Source of the DNA: Prevotella sp.
Lineage (GTDB): Bacteria > Bacteroidota > Bacteroidia > Bacteroidales > Bacteroidaceae
Length of the DNA stretch: 64,000 nt
Assembly: GCA_015060535.1 (NCBI GenBank)
Contig: SUYH01000001.1
Location: 31,991 to 95,990, forward strand
Direction: 5' to 3'
Shown here: positions 25,373 through 36,412 of the stretch, piece after piece
How positions within the stretch are numbered: position 1 is the stretch's first letter
How the letters are laid out: every line of letters starts with the position of its first letter
Made by a program: the position numbers and the translations under genes
The notes under the pieces: model-generated
Databases searched by the model: none
Told to the model about the DNA's origin: nothing
The model's input: only the letters and a program-made list of their open reading frames with translations

Positions 25373-27027
25373 ATTTTTAACAGTTCTTTTGCATGTTGTA
25401 TGGCGGCTTCCGTCACATCGCTTCCACTGAGCATCTGGGCAATCTCCTTGATGCGCTCGTCGTTGTTCAGCTCTTGCATCTGACTGACGGTGCCGTTCTT
25501 CGTCTCCTCCTTGGAGACACGGTAGTGGTGACTGCCTAAGGCGGCAATCTGGGGCAGGTGGGTGATGGAGATGACCTGACGCTCGGTACGTCCCATTTCC
25601 TGCATGATCTGGGCCATCTTATCGGCTATCTTGCCACTGACACCAGTGTCTATCTCGTCGAAGATGATGGTGGGCAACTTGACAGCACCACTGATCATCG
25701 CCTTCAGCGACAGCATCACACGGGCTATCTCACCACCGCTGGCCACTTGGGCTACGGGTTGGAGTGGGGTGGAGGTATTGGCGGAGAAGAGGAACGACAC
25801 GTTGTCTTGTCCGTTTTTGCCTAACTCCTCGGTGGTGATCTGTACGTCGAAACGGGCGTGGGGCATACCGAGTGCCTCCAGACGATGGGCCAGTTCGCTC
25901 TTCATCTTCTTGGCAGTAGCCTGTCGCAGGGCGCTGATGGCTGAGGCCTTCTTGGTGCAGACATCACGCAATTGCTCTACTTGTTTCTCCACTTCGCTTA
26001 CAGCTTCGTCGCTATTCTCGATGTTGGCCAGCTTCTGTTGCAGCTCGTCGCGCAGGGTGATGAGCTCCTCCACGCTGTCAGTATGGTATTTCTTCTCCAG
26101 CTCGTAAAGACGGTCCAGACGGTTGTTGATGCTATCCAGTTCAGCGGGGTCGAAGTCGGTGCGCTCCAGCAATTGGCCCACCTCGTCAGCAATATCTCGC
26201 AGTTCGATGCGACAAGACTCCAGACGCTCCGTCAGTTCGGAACTTTGGGGCAACACCTTGCTGATGCTATTCAGCGAGTTGGCAGCTCTCTTCACCTGGG
26301 TGACGACGCCCTGTTCGTCGTCGCTCAGCGCATGGTCGGCTTCATATAGAGCGGTCTTGATATCCTCAGCGTGCGACATGGTCTCGCTCTGTTGTTCGAG
26401 CTCTTCCTGTTCACCGGCATTCAACTTGGCAGCAGAGAGCTCATCGAACTGGAATTGCAGGAAGTCGACATTCTGACGATTACGTTCAATGTCCTCTCGT
26501 AGTGTGGTGAGTTCGCGCTGCTTCTGCTGGTAGTCGGCAAAGCGCTGCTGGTAGGCCTCCAGCTCCTTGCTGTCGTTGGCTAGGATGTCGACCACACTTA
26601 GCTGGAAGTCTTGCTTGTTGAGCAGCAGGTTCTGGTGTTGTGAGTGGACGTCCATCAGCTGGTCACCCAACTCCTTGAGCATGCTCAGCGCCACAGGAGT
26701 GTCGTTGATGAAAGCACGGCTCTTGCCTGCCGCTGTCAGCTCACGTCGTATGATGGTGTCGTTGTCGTCGTACTCGATGTCATTCTCGTCGAAGAAGGGT
26801 TTCATGTCGTAGCGTGACAGGTCGAAGTGAGCCTCTATCACACAGCGGTCAGCGCCCTGCTTGATGGTTTTCGAGTCGGCACGCTGTCCCAGTAGCAGAC
26901 CTATGGCTCCGAGGATGATAGACTTACCAGCACCCGTCTCACCCGTGATGACGGAGAAGCCGGGATGCAGCTCGATGTCGAGCTCGTCGATCAGCGTGAA
27001 GTTCTTGATGTATAATTGTCGTAGCAT
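25369..27027 (-). CDS. recN: DNA repair protein RecN
   Basis: MLRQLYIKNFTLIDELDIELHPGFSVITGETGAGKSIILGAIGLLLGQRAD; VASGGEIARVMLSLK; TIIFDEIDTGVSG. Confidence 0.96.
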   Translation of the reverse strand: MLRQLYIKNFTLIDELDIELHPGFSVITGETGAGKSIILGAIGLLLGQRADSKTIKQGADRCVIEAHFDLSRYDMKPFFDENDIEYDDNDTIIRRELTAAGKSRAFINDTPVALSMLKELGDQLMDVHSQHQNLLLNKQDFQLSVVDILANDSKELEAYQQRFADYQQKQRELTTLREDIERNRQNVDFLQFQFDELSAAKLNAGEQEELEQQSETMSHAEDIKTALYEADHALSDDEQGVVTQVKRAANSLNSISKVLPQSSELTERLESCRIELRDIADEVGQLLERTDFDPAELDSINNRLDRLYELEKKYHTDSVEELITLRDELQQKLANIENSDEAVSEVEKQVEQLRDVCTKKASAISALRQATAKKMKSELAHRLEALGMPHARFDVQITTEELGKNGQDNVSFLFSANTSTPLQPVAQVASGGEIARVMLSLKAMISGAVKLPTIIFDEIDTGVSGKIADKMAQIMQEMGRTERQVISITHLPQIAALGSHHYRVSKEETKNGTVSQMQELNNDERIKEIAQMLSGSDVTEAAIQHAKELLKI

Positions 27028-27030
27028 ATG

Positions 27031-27951
27031 TTATTTCCTGATTTTATCCCATGCGTTGCTTTGGGCAGCGTTGATGTTCAGCAACAGGTCGTAGACGGCT
27101 TCTTTCTCCTTCTGCGTACCCTTGCCCTCGTAGATATTGGCCAACTCGTCGCGCTTGTAGTCTGTCCATATCTGTGGCAATAGGCTCAGCGGTTTCTGTT
27201 CGTGAGCCACCTTCAGTCCTGTCTCCAGCGCTGTCGTCACGTTGGTTCGTCCACGTTCCACGTTGTTAGCCATCTCGTCTAGCCCTGTGCGATAGTAGTC
27301 GTATTGCAACTGGCGGAAGGGTTTCATCTGCTCGTCCAGATAGTCGTTGATGAGTGCAAAGCGGTTGCGTGAGTCTTCGAACGATTTCCATCCAGAGAAA
27401 CCCAGGTCCTGGGCGTTGTTTACCAGTTGCATACAGCGTTGCAGCACGTCTGTTCCACCCAAGGGGGCAAAGCTGTCCAGATTGAGTCCGATGATGAGAT
27501 AGGCATAGTAGGCCATCAGGGCCGTCAGCTGGTTGTCAACGGTCTCGTCGTTGTAGTTCAGTTGGTCGAACTGGGTGAAATAGAAGTTGAAGTCGCCATC
27601 CTTATTATTATACAATGTGGTGGTGTAGGCCGAGTTGTATACGGGACGATTGGCCTGTATCATCGCTGTGCATTCAAACAAGTTGTTTGAGGCGTCGTAC
27701 TTAGTCACCGTCAGGTTGAAGTTTACCACGATACGCTCGTGTTTCTGAAATTGTAATTCCGTCCACTGGCGATCGTTCATCCATTGCTCCAACGTCTGTT
27801 GCAGATTCTCGAAAATCGACTTGTCCGTACGCTCTACCTGTTGGGTGTTGAGGTTGATTTTTACCTGTAATTCCTGGGATGCTGCTATACTTGAATAAAA
27901 TACAGCAACTATCAGAATAATAAGGTGATATGTGAGTTTGTGGTGTCTCAT
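27031..27951 (-). CDS. porD: PorD/DUF4835-like type IX secretion-associated protein
   Basis: signal peptide, QELQVKINLNTQQVERTDKSIFENLQQTLEQWMNDRQWTELQF. Confidence 0.82.
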   Translation of the reverse strand: MRHHKLTYHLIILIVAVFYSSIAASQELQVKINLNTQQVERTDKSIFENLQQTLEQWMNDRQWTELQFQKHERIVVNFNLTVTKYDASNNLFECTAMIQANRPVYNSAYTTTLYNNKDGDFNFYFTQFDQLNYNDETVDNQLTALMAYYAYLIIGLNLDSFAPLGGTDVLQRCMQLVNNAQDLGFSGWKSFEDSRNRFALINDYLDEQMKPFRQLQYDYYRTGLDEMANNVERGRTNVTTALETGLKVAHEQKPLSLLPQIWTDYKRDELANIYEGKGTQKEKEAVYDLLLNINAAQSNAWDKIRK

Positions 27952-29135
27952 AATCGTTTGCTCAACTCGTCGACGATGTCTTTGGCTACTTGCTTTTTCG
28001 ACTTCTTGTCGTAGTCTTGCTGTCCGTCGTGTGAGATGATACTGATCTGGTTGTCGTCCGACTGAAAACAGGTGCCCTCGCGTTGCAGCGAGTTCAGCAC
28101 GATGAAGTCGAGATTCTTCTTCTCGAGTTTCTTCTGGGCATTGGCTTCCTCGTCGTTGGTCTCCAGTGCGAACCCTACCAGCACCTGATTCTTCTGCTTC
28201 ATCTGTCCCAGCTGAGCTGCGATGTCGTAGGTGGGCTTCAGACGGATGACAAGGTCGTCTTTCTCACGTTTGATTTTCTCCAAGGCGATGTGCTCAGGAC
28301 GAAAATCAGCCACTGCAGCACAAAGGATGGCTGCATCAGCCTTGGGGAAGTTCTCGGTAGCAGCATGATACATCTGCTCGCAGCTTTCCACGTCGATACG
28401 GTGGATATGCGAAGAGCATGGTATGCTGACGGGACCGGCTATCAGTGTCACCTCCGCACCACGATGGGCACACTCCTCAGCTAGCGCAAAGCCCATCTTC
28501 CCGCTGGAGTAGTTGCCGATAAAACGAACAGGGTCTATCTTCTCGTAGGTAGGACCTGCTGTAATCATGACTTTCTTGCCCTTCAAGTCCTTGGACTCGA
28601 AGTAGTTATCCAAATAGGCCACAATCTGTTCAGGCTCCTCCATGCGTCCCTTTCCCTCCAGTCCTGAAGCCAGGAATCCGCTCTGTGGCTCGATAATCTG
28701 ATTGCCGAACGAGAGCAGACGTTGCATGTTCTGTTGTGTCGTGGGGTGTTGGTACATGTCCAGATCCATTGCTGGAGCGATGAAAACGGGAGCCTTCATC
28801 GACAGATAGGTGGTGATGAGCATGTTGTCAGCAATGCCGTTGGCCATCTTGCCTAACGTGGAGGCTGTACAGGGCGCTATCAGCATGGCGTCGGCCCAGA
28901 GACCTAGAGAAACGTGTGAGTTCCACGTGCCATCACGCTGCGAGAAAAACTCGCTGACGACGGGTTTCTGGGTGAGTGCCGATAGGGTGATAGGGGTGAT
29001 AAACTCCTTACCTGCAGGGGTGATGACCACCTGCACCTCGGCTCCAGCCTTGATGAGTCCACGAATGATGTAACATGCTTTATAGGCAGCAATGGAACCA
29101 GTGATGCCTAATACAATTTTCTTACCTTTTAGCAT
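27948..29135 (-). CDS. coaBC: bifunctional phosphopantothenoylcysteine decarboxylase / phosphopantothenate-cysteine ligase
   Basis: KIVLGITGSIAAYKACYIIRGLIKAGAEVQVVITPAG; TAGPTYEKIDPVRFIGNYSSGKMGFALAEE. Confidence 0.95.
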   Translation of the reverse strand: MLKGKKIVLGITGSIAAYKACYIIRGLIKAGAEVQVVITPAGKEFITPITLSALTQKPVVSEFFSQRDGTWNSHVSLGLWADAMLIAPCTASTLGKMANGIADNMLITTYLSMKAPVFIAPAMDLDMYQHPTTQQNMQRLLSFGNQIIEPQSGFLASGLEGKGRMEEPEQIVAYLDNYFESKDLKGKKVMITAGPTYEKIDPVRFIGNYSSGKMGFALAEECAHRGAEVTLIAGPVSIPCSSHIHRIDVESCEQMYHAATENFPKADAAILCAAVADFRPEHIALEKIKREKDDLVIRLKPTYDIAAQLGQMKQKNQVLVGFALETNDEEANAQKKLEKKNLDFIVLNSLQREGTCFQSDDNQISIISHDGQQDYDKKSKKQVAKDIVDELSKRL

Positions 29136-29138
29136 TTT

Positions 29139-29966
29139 CTACTTGATGGCCTCACGCAGTCGGATGCGTGTCAGCACTTGTTTGGTATTATAGGTGAAGT
29201 CGCCAGCCAGTATCCAACTGTAGTACCCAGGATCCATACGCAGTACCTGAGCAACAGGCAGTCCCTTGTGCTTGCCGAAGTTAAAGACTTCTGTGCGCAC
29301 ACCATTGACCTCAGCCCAAACGATGCGTCCTGCGAAGTCGACATTGTCGTTGGTCTTCGAGAATTCGGCCAATGCCTGCATATCGTTGGGCAACACACGA
29401 CCTTCGGGGTCTTCACCCAGTTCGCGTTGGCGCTCTTCGGTATAGCGGTCCAGCTCGCCCATCAGCACCCGATAGGTGGCTTCGGTATCCTGGTCAGCAC
29501 GATGAGCCTCGAAGTCGTCCTCCATCCTACGTCCGCAGTAGAACTTATAGGCAGAGGCCAGATTGCGACGCTCCATCTTCTTGAAGATGGTGCAGGCATC
29601 GATGAGGCAAGCTTTCGAGAAGTCGAAGTTGATGCCAGCACGCAGGAACTCTTCTGCCAACAGGGGTACGTCGAAGTGATTGGAATTGAATCCTGCGATA
29701 TCGGAGCCTTGGAACACGTCCTCTATCTTCTTGGCCAGTTGTTTGAAGCTAGGCTTGTCTTTCACGTCATCGTTGGAGATGCCTGTCAGCTGAGTAATCA
29801 GCTCAGGTATTTGCATCTCAGGATTGATGAGCTCGTCGCCACGCTCCTCCTTACCATTGGGATATACCTTAATATATGACAACTGGATGATACGGTCCTT
29901 GACCAAGTCAAGGCCCGTCGTCTCCAAGTCGAAAATCACGAGAGGTTTCTGAAGATTCAGTTTCAC
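29139..29966 (-). CDS. 3'-5' exonuclease, DNA polymerase III epsilon-like
   Basis: LVIFDLETTGLDLVKDRIIQLSYIKV, FNSNHFDVPLLAEEF, EAHRADQDTEAT. Confidence 0.88.
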   Translation of the reverse strand: MKLNLQKPLVIFDLETTGLDLVKDRIIQLSYIKVYPNGKEERGDELINPEMQIPELITQLTGISNDDVKDKPSFKQLAKKIEDVFQGSDIAGFNSNHFDVPLLAEEFLRAGINFDFSKACLIDACTIFKKMERRNLASAYKFYCGRRMEDDFEAHRADQDTEATYRVLMGELDRYTEERQRELGEDPEGRVLPNDMQALAEFSKTNDNVDFAGRIVWAEVNGVRTEVFNFGKHKGLPVAQVLRMDPGYYSWILAGDFTYNTKQVLTRIRLREAIK

Positions 29967-29974
29967 GATTTATC

Positions 29975-30006
29975 TTTTAACTTTAAACTCTAAATTCTAA
30001 ACTCCC
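29975..30006. repeat. heptanucleotide-period array (TCTAAAC), same word as 19193-19220 on the opposite strand
   Basis: TTTTAAC TTTAAAC TCTAAAT TCTAAAC TCCC, between dnaN and the exonuclease gene. Confidence 0.75.
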
Positions 30007-31131
30007 TTAGTCATTCAGCAACATAGGCATCATCAGCATCAGGACATCTTGATTCTCGGGCTGTTCTGATGGTAATACCAATCCTGCGCGACTGGGGTCT
30101 GCCAACTGGATGAGAATCTCCTGACAGTCGAAGTTGCTCAGGATCTCAATGAATGAAGAACCCTTGAAACCAATGCTCATGGGCTGACCGTTATAGCTGC
30201 ATGAGATGCGCTCGGTAGCAGTCTTTGAGTAGTCGTAGTCCTCAGCGTCCAACTGTAGCGTGCCCCCTTCTACGTGGAAGCGGATCAGATTGCTGGAGTC
30301 GTTGGCGAAGGGCTGTACGTGGCGCAGGGCGGCCAATAGTCCCAAACGGTCAATGGTCAGCTGGTTGGTGTTGTTCTGTGGGATGACGGAGTTGTAGTTG
30401 GGATAGCGTCCCTCAATCAGACGACAGATCAACTCGCCATCGCCATAGTTGATGACAGCGTTGCGCTCGTCGAATTTGATGGTGACGTCGCCACCCTCCT
30501 TGCCCAACAGGTTCTTCAACAGCGAAGCGGGTTTCTTGGGCAGAATGAATGCTGCAGGCTGTTCGCTCTTGATGCTCAGCACCTTGTTGCGCACGAGCTT
30601 ATGTCCGTCAGAAGCCACGATGGCCAGACAGTCGGGAGTCAGGTCGAAGTAGATACCGTTCATCACGGGGCGAAGCTCATCCTGTGCGGTAGCAAAGAGC
30701 GTATGGTTGATATTCTCAGCCAACAGGGTGTTGGAGATGACGATTTCGTTGGCGGTAAAGCTGATGCCCTGAGGCTGTGGAAACTCGTCGGCATTCTCGA
30801 TAGGCAGCGAGAACATACCGTTCTGGTATGAAATCTTAGCCAGGTTGGTCTGCTGGTTAACATCGAAAGTGATGGGCTGCTCAGCGAATCCCTTAACAGC
30901 TTCCAACAGGTCGTGGTTGCCAATGGCGAAACGGCCATTGCCGTCGCTTTCTGTCAGTTCGATTTGTGTTTTCATCACGTTCTCGCTGTCTGATGCTGTC
31001 AGATAGAGCACACCATCGTGGATGTCGAACAGAAAATCTGCCAGTATGGGCAACGAGTTTTTGCTGTTAATGACTCTTGAAAGAGCATTGAGTTTGCTGC
31101 TTAGTGCAGTACTTGATACGGTAAATCTCAT
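30007..31131 (-). CDS. dnaN: DNA polymerase III beta subunit (sliding clamp)
   Basis: MRFTVSSTALSSKLNALSRVINSKNSLPILADFLF...LVLPSEQPENQDVLMLMMPMLLND. Confidence 0.95.
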   Translation of the reverse strand: MRFTVSSTALSSKLNALSRVINSKNSLPILADFLFDIHDGVLYLTASDSENVMKTQIELTESDGNGRFAIGNHDLLEAVKGFAEQPITFDVNQQTNLAKISYQNGMFSLPIENADEFPQPQGISFTANEIVISNTLLAENINHTLFATAQDELRPVMNGIYFDLTPDCLAIVASDGHKLVRNKVLSIKSEQPAAFILPKKPASLLKNLLGKEGGDVTIKFDERNAVINYGDGELICRLIEGRYPNYNSVIPQNNTNQLTIDRLGLLAALRHVQPFANDSSNLIRFHVEGGTLQLDAEDYDYSKTATERISCSYNGQPMSIGFKGSSFIEILSNFDCQEILIQLADPSRAGLVLPSEQPENQDVLMLMMPMLLND

Positions 31132-31298
31132 GAGTATTTATATTTTTAGTTTTGTCTAAATGTCTTAATTGAGCACAAAAATACAAAAAGTCTGGCTCAA
31201 TAGCAAAAATATTCGCCGAAAAATTCTCATTTTAGAATTATTTTCCGTAATTTCGCAATCTGAAACATTAAAACTTATATAAAAAGGTAAAAACTATT

Positions 31299-31694
31299 AT
31301 GGAATTAACAGGAAAAATTATCGCTGTCATGGAGGCCAGAGGTGGTGTCTCCTCACGTACTGGTAATCAGTGGAAAGTTCAGGAGTTTGTTTTAGAGGTA
31401 CCCGGTCAGTACGTTCGTCATATGCTTTTCAGCGTCTTCGGTGAGGATCGTCTGAACCAATTTAATATTCAGCAAGGACAGGACTATACCGTGTCTTTCG
31501 ATATTGATGCCCGCGAGTATAACGGACGTTGGTTTAACGATATTCGTGCCTACAACGTCGTACCTGCCGCTCCGGCTGTTGCTCCTGGTGCAGGTCCTGA
31601 GGGTACTTCTCCTTTCCCTCCCCAGCAGACTACTCCATTCCCTCCCGCTCAGGAGTCAGCAGGTGAGTCAAGTACTGACGATCTGCCTTTCTAA
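31299..31694 (+). CDS. DUF3127 protein with SSB-like acidic C-terminal tip DDLPF
   Basis: MELTGKIIAVMEARGGVSSRTGNQWKVQEFVLE...SSTDDLPF. Confidence 0.85.
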   Translation: MELTGKIIAVMEARGGVSSRTGNQWKVQEFVLEVPGQYVRHMLFSVFGEDRLNQFNIQQGQDYTVSFDIDAREYNGRWFNDIRAYNVVPAAPAVAPGAGPEGTSPFPPQQTTPFPPAQESAGESSTDDLPF

Positions 31695-31740
31695 GTGAAT
31701 AGAATCATTCGCGCGTACATTATTATAAATTATAACCAAT

Positions 31741-33258
31741 ATGCTTACACAACAAGACCTAAAACAGCTTGCTCAGAAGGGGATCTCTGAGCAGCAGATT
31801 GAGACCCAGTTGGGACAGTTCAAGACTGGTTTCCCGTTCCTGAAATTAGAGGCTGCTGCCGCTATTGGACGTGGTATCGTGGCTCCTAACAGCGAGGAGG
31901 GAAGAAAATATGTAGAGGCCTGGCAGCAGTATAAGGCTGCAGGTCGTAAGGTGGTGAAGTTCGTACCTGCCTCAGGTGCTGCCAGCCGTATGTTCAAGGA
32001 TATGTTTGCCTTTGTCGACGCTGACTATGACAAGCCCACCACTGACTTTGAGAAGAAGTATTTCGACAACATCCAGCACTTTGCTTTCTACGACGATCTG
32101 GATGCTGCCTGCCAGAAGAACGAGGGTAAGGGCATCAAAGCGCTGATAGCCGAGGGTAACTTCAAGGCTGTTGCTGCCAACATGCTGAAGGCTGAGGGCC
32201 TGAACTATGGTCAGCTGCCTAAGGGCCTGCTCCTATTCCATAACTACCCCGAGGGTCCTCGTACGCCAATGGAGGAACATCTGGTTGAGGGTGCGCTCTA
32301 TGCTGCGTCCAATGGCGAGGCACACGTGCATTTCACTGTTTCTCACGAACACATGGAGCTCTTCAAGCAGAAGGTGGCCCAGAAGGCCGACTTCTATGCT
32401 CAGAAATATGGCATCCACTATGATATCACCTTCTCCGAGCAGAAGCCTTCGACGGATACCGTAGCTGCCAATCCCGATGGCACCCCATTCCGCAATAGCG
32501 ATGGCTCGTTGTTGTTCCGTCCTGGTGGTCATGGTGCGTTGATCGAGAATTTGAACGAGATTGAGGCTGATGTTATCTTTGTGAAGAATATTGACAATGT
32601 GGTGCCTGACCGTCTGAAGGGTGATACCGTTCTGTGGAAGCAGATTATCGCTGGTGTGCTGGTAACGCTCCAGCAGAAAGCCTTCGATTATTTGCGTCTG
32701 CTCGACACAGGCAAGTACAGTCACGACCAAATTGAAGAAATGATTCGTTTCGTCCAGCAAGACCTCTGTTGTCGCAAGGCAGACATCAAGGAGTTGGAGG
32801 ATGCTGAACTCGTCATCTATCTGCGTGAAAAGCTGAACCGTCCTATGCGCGTCTGTGGCGTGGTGAAGAACGTGGGTGAGCCTGGTGGTGGTCCGTTCCT
32901 GACCTACAATCAGGATGGTACTGTCAGCCTGCAGATTCTGGAGAGCTCGCAGATTGACAAGTCAAACAAGAAGTATATGGATATGTTTACCAAGGGCACG
33001 CACTTCAATCCCGTTGACCTCGTATGTGCCGTGAAGGACTACAAAGGTCAGGCTTTCGATCTGCCTAAGTATGTTGATCCCACTACGGGCTTCATCTCCC
33101 AGAAGTCGAAGTCGGGTAAGGAGCTGCAGGCTCTGGAGTTGCCAGGACTGTGGAATGGTGCGATGAGCAATTGGAATACCGTATTCGTTGAGGTGCCTCT
33201 TTCGACATTCAATCCAGTGAAGACTGTCAACGATCTGTTGCGTGAACAGCATCAGTAA
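31741..33258 (+). CDS. DUF4301-like protein
   Basis: VKFVPASGAASRMFKDMFAF...FHNYPEGPRTPMEEHLVEGALYA...PGGHGALIENLNEIEADVIFVKNIDNV. Confidence 0.8.
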   Translation: MLTQQDLKQLAQKGISEQQIETQLGQFKTGFPFLKLEAAAAIGRGIVAPNSEEGRKYVEAWQQYKAAGRKVVKFVPASGAASRMFKDMFAFVDADYDKPTTDFEKKYFDNIQHFAFYDDLDAACQKNEGKGIKALIAEGNFKAVAANMLKAEGLNYGQLPKGLLLFHNYPEGPRTPMEEHLVEGALYAASNGEAHVHFTVSHEHMELFKQKVAQKADFYAQKYGIHYDITFSEQKPSTDTVAANPDGTPFRNSDGSLLFRPGGHGALIENLNEIEADVIFVKNIDNVVPDRLKGDTVLWKQIIAGVLVTLQQKAFDYLRLLDTGKYSHDQIEEMIRFVQQDLCCRKADIKELEDAELVIYLREKLNRPMRVCGVVKNVGEPGGGPFLTYNQDGTVSLQILESSQIDKSNKKYMDMFTKGTHFNPVDLVCAVKDYKGQAFDLPKYVDPTTGFISQKSKSGKELQALELPGLWNGAMSNWNTVFVEVPLSTFNPVKTVNDLLREQHQ

Positions 33259-33272
33259 TATTATTTAAAATT

Positions 33273-34772
33273 ATGAACAAAAGATTAGGTATAATACTTT
33301 TTAATCTACTCGTCTGCTGTGGCTTTGCTTTTGCCCAGCAGATGAGTGACCTTCAGAAGCGTGCTGAGGCAGAAGCTGAAAACGGTAAGGTCGCTTCTGC
33401 ACGTTTTCTTTATATCCGTGCTTACGAATCCTACGCCGGCAAAGGACAGATGAAGCAAGCAGTCCAGTGTGGGGCTAAGGCTACTGCTTTATATTATAAG
33501 GAGAACCTATGGCAGGAAGCCTTCGATCTGTTGCGCTCTGTCGACCAGACCATTGCGTCGCAGAGCTTATCTGAGAGCGAGAAGTCTGGCTTGCGTTACT
33601 ACACCTCGAAGGAGCGTATGCAGATGTACATGAAGATGCGTCGTGCTCCTCAGGCTCTCGACCATTTGAAGGCGATGGAGAATTACGCCAATGCCTGCAA
33701 TGACGAGGATGTCAAGAACGACCTTCTCTACAGCAAGGCCATCTACTATTATACCTTTGGAGATAGTGCCAAGGGTAATGCTGTCTTCGACGAGATGGCT
33801 AAGAAACTGACTGCCCAGAAGGAGTACGACAAGGTTGACGAGGTGTATCGCACCCTGATTGCCAATGGTCGTCGCAGCAATAGTGCTTCGCTGGTTGCTC
33901 AGTCGTATAAGGCCTATATGGCATGGAAAGATTCTGTCAATGTCATCAAGCATGCTGATGAGATAGCTGCTCTTAAGAAGCAAATTGCTGATAATGAAGC
34001 ATCTATCGCTGAAAAAGACAGCTCGTTGACCACGCGTATGGCAACCATCATCGGACTTTGCATCTTAGCAGGAGCATTGGCTGTAGCACTCATTCTGGGA
34101 GCTATCGTGCTGATGCGTTACATCCTGCTGACCCGTAAGCAGCAGAAGACCATCGATATGGCTAACGACAACATCGCGCTGAAGGCCCAGTTTATTGGTA
34201 ATATCTCAGCCCAGCTGGAGCCCACGCTGAAGAAGCTCGACCAGCGTCAGCCCGAAGTGAAGGCTTTGCTTGGCTTCACCAGCCATGTGCAGCAGCTCTC
34301 TGAACTCGAGAATACCGTCGACCAGCCTGCTGAGGTAGAGGATGTGCAGTTGCAGCCCTTCTGCGAAGGATTGGCTAATCAGATTAGTGGTCAGGTACCG
34401 TCCGATGTCACGCTGAAGGTCAACGCTCCTAAGATGAGTGCGGCTTTGAACCAGGAGTATGTCAGCCACGTTCTCCTCCATCTGCTCAACAATGCTGTGC
34501 AGCATGTCGACAAGGAAGGTACCATCACGCTAGAGTATAAGAAGCGTGGTCCCAAGACCCACCAGTTCTTGGTGAGCAATACGGGCGAGCCTATCCCTGA
34601 GGAACAGCGCGACGATATGTTCAAACCTTTCCTTGAAATCCGTGACCTCACCGAGGGCGATGGTCTCGGACTCCCCATCTGTCGACAGATGGCGCTGAAG
34701 ATGAAGGGCGACCTCACCATCGATCCGCAGTTTACCAAAGGTACCCGCTTTGTGCTCGAACTGCACGTATAA
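33273..34772 (+). CDS. membrane sensor with TPR-like periplasmic region and HATPase domain
   Basis: signal peptide, [31 protein letters not shown], HATPase [20 protein letters not shown]...[19 protein letters not shown]...[18 protein letters not shown]. Confidence 0.8.
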   Translation: MNKRLGIILFNLLVCCGFAFAQQMSDLQKRAEAEAENGKVASARFLYIRAYESYAGKGQMKQAVQCGAKATALYYKENLWQEAFDLLRSVDQTIASQSLSESEKSGLRYYTSKERMQMYMKMRRAPQALDHLKAMENYANACNDEDVKNDLLYSKAIYYYTFGDSAKGNAVFDEMAKKLTAQKEYDKVDEVYRTLIANGRRSNSASLVAQSYKAYMAWKDSVNVIKHADEIAALKKQIADNEASIAEKDSSLTTRMATIIGLCILAGALAVALILGAIVLMRYILLTRKQQKTIDMANDNIALKAQFIGNISAQLEPTLKKLDQRQPEVKALLGFTSHVQQLSELENTVDQPAEVEDVQLQPFCEGLANQISGQVPSDVTLKVNAPKMSAALNQEYVSHVLLHLLNNAVQHVDKEGTITLEYKKRGPKTHQFLVSNTGEPIPEEQRDDMFKPFLEIRDLTEGDGLGLPICRQMALKMKGDLTIDPQFTKGTRFVLELHV

Positions 34773-34915
34773 GACGGAATTTTTATACAGTTAATTATCA
34801 AATCGCTGCTTTCCCCCCAAAAAAGTGGCGATTTGTTTGTTTGTTACAGGGAAAATGCGTAATTTTGCACACTTTAAAAGGGTATATTAAGGTAAAAAAT
34901 CAAAATAGAAAGATT

Positions 34916-36412
34916 ATGAGTGACAGATTGTTTATTTTCGACACGACGCTTCGCGATGGCGAGCAGGTGCCTGGATGCCAGTTGAATACCATTGAGAAGA
35001 TTCAGGTGGCTAAGGCGCTGGAGCAGTTGGGTGTCGACGTGATTGAGGCAGGATTCCCCATCAGTTCGCCTGGTGATTTCAATTCTGTGATTGAGATTTC
35101 CAAGGCCGTTACGTGGCCTACCATCTGTGCGCTGACGCGTGCCGTGCAGAAGGATATCGACGTAGCCAACGATGCGCTGCAGTATGCCAAGCACAAGCGT
35201 ATCCATACAGGTATCGGTACCTCCGACTCGCACATCAAGTATAAGTTCAACTCCACTCGCGAGGAGATTATCGAGCGTGCCATTGCTGCCACGAAATATG
35301 CCAAGAAGTACGTTGAGGACGTCGAGTTCTACTGCGAGGATGCAGGCCGTACCGAGAACGAGTATCTGGCTCGTGTTGTTGAGGCTGTCATTGCTGCTGG
35401 TGCTACCGTTGTCAACATCCCCGACACCACAGGTTACTGTCTGCCTCAGGAGTACTTCGAGAAGATTAAGTACCTGAAGGAGCATGTGTCGAACATCGAC
35501 AAAGCCATCATCTCCACCCACTGTCACAACGACCTGGGCATGGCTACTGCCAACACCTTCAATGGTGTGATGGGTGGTGCTCGTCAGGTTGAGGTGACCA
35601 TCAATGGTATTGGTGAGCGTGCTGGTAACACCTCGCTCGAAGAGATTGCCATGATTCTGAAGTGTCACAAGGGTCTGGGTATCGAGACCAATATCAACAC
35701 CACAAAGATCTACCCCACGAGCCGCATGGTCAGCTCGCTGATGAATATGCCCGTACAGCCTAACAAGGCTATCGTGGGCCGTAATGCCTTTGCTCACTCC
35801 TCTGGTATCCACCAGGACGGTGTGCTGAAGAATGTGCAGACCTACGAGATCATCGATCCCAAGGATGTGGGTATCGACGACAATTCTATCGTACTGACAG
35901 CCCGTTCAGGCCGTGCTGCTCTGAAGTATCGTCTGAGCGTCAATGGCGTAGAGCTCTCTGAAGAGAAACTCGACAAGGTATACGAAAAATTCCTCCAGCT
36001 GGCCGACCAGAAGAAGGAAGTCAACGATGCCGACGTACTGATGCTCGCAGGTGCCGATACTGCCGAGGCTCATGCCGTGAAGCTCGAATTCCTGCAGGTT
36101 ACTACGGGTAAGGGTGTAAAGAGCGTCGCCTCTATCGGACTCGACATCTCTGGTCAGAAGTTCGAGGCTGCTGCCTCAGGTAACGGTCCTGTCGATGCTG
36201 CCATTAAGGCCCTGAAGAAGATTATCATGAAGCAGATGACGCTGAAGGAGTTCACCATCCAGGCTATCTCTAAGGGCTCTGACGATGTGGGTAAGGTACA
36301 CATGCAGGTAGAGTACGACGGCAGCCTGTACTATGGTTTCGGTGCTAACACTGACATTGTGACAGCCTCAGTAGAAGCCTATATCGACTGTATCAACAAG
36401 TTTAAGAAATGA
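34916..36412 (+). CDS. leuA: 2-isopropylmalate synthase
   Basis: [50 protein letters not shown]; internal start of track ORF 34841. Confidence 0.95.
   Translation: MSDRLFIFDTTLRDGEQVPGCQLNTIEKIQVAKALEQLGVDVIEAGFPISSPGDFNSVIEISKAVTWPTICALTRAVQKDIDVANDALQYAKHKRIHTGIGTSDSHIKYKFNSTREEIIERAIAATKYAKKYVEDVEFYCEDAGRTENEYLARVVEAVIAAGATVVNIPDTTGYCLPQEYFEKIKYLKEHVSNIDKAIISTHCHNDLGMATANTFNGVMGGARQVEVTINGIGERAGNTSLEEIAMILKCHKGLGIETNINTTKIYPTSRMVSSLMNMPVQPNKAIVGRNAFAHSSGIHQDGVLKNVQTYEIIDPKDVGIDDNSIVLTARSGRAALKYRLSVNGVELSEEKLDKVYEKFLQLADQKKEVNDADVLMLAGADTAEAHAVKLEFLQVTTGKGVKSVASIGLDISGQKFEAAASGNGPVDAAIKALKKIIMKQMTLKEFTIQAISKGSDDVGKVHMQVEYDGSLYYGFGANTDIVTASVEAYIDCINKFKK

Noticed and set aside
34799-34835. 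AAATCGC...GCGATTT hairpin before leuA as a leucine attenuator
   Set aside because: It precedes the TAATTTTG promoter box, so it is more likely a terminator of the upstream gene; no Leu-codon leader peptide seen.
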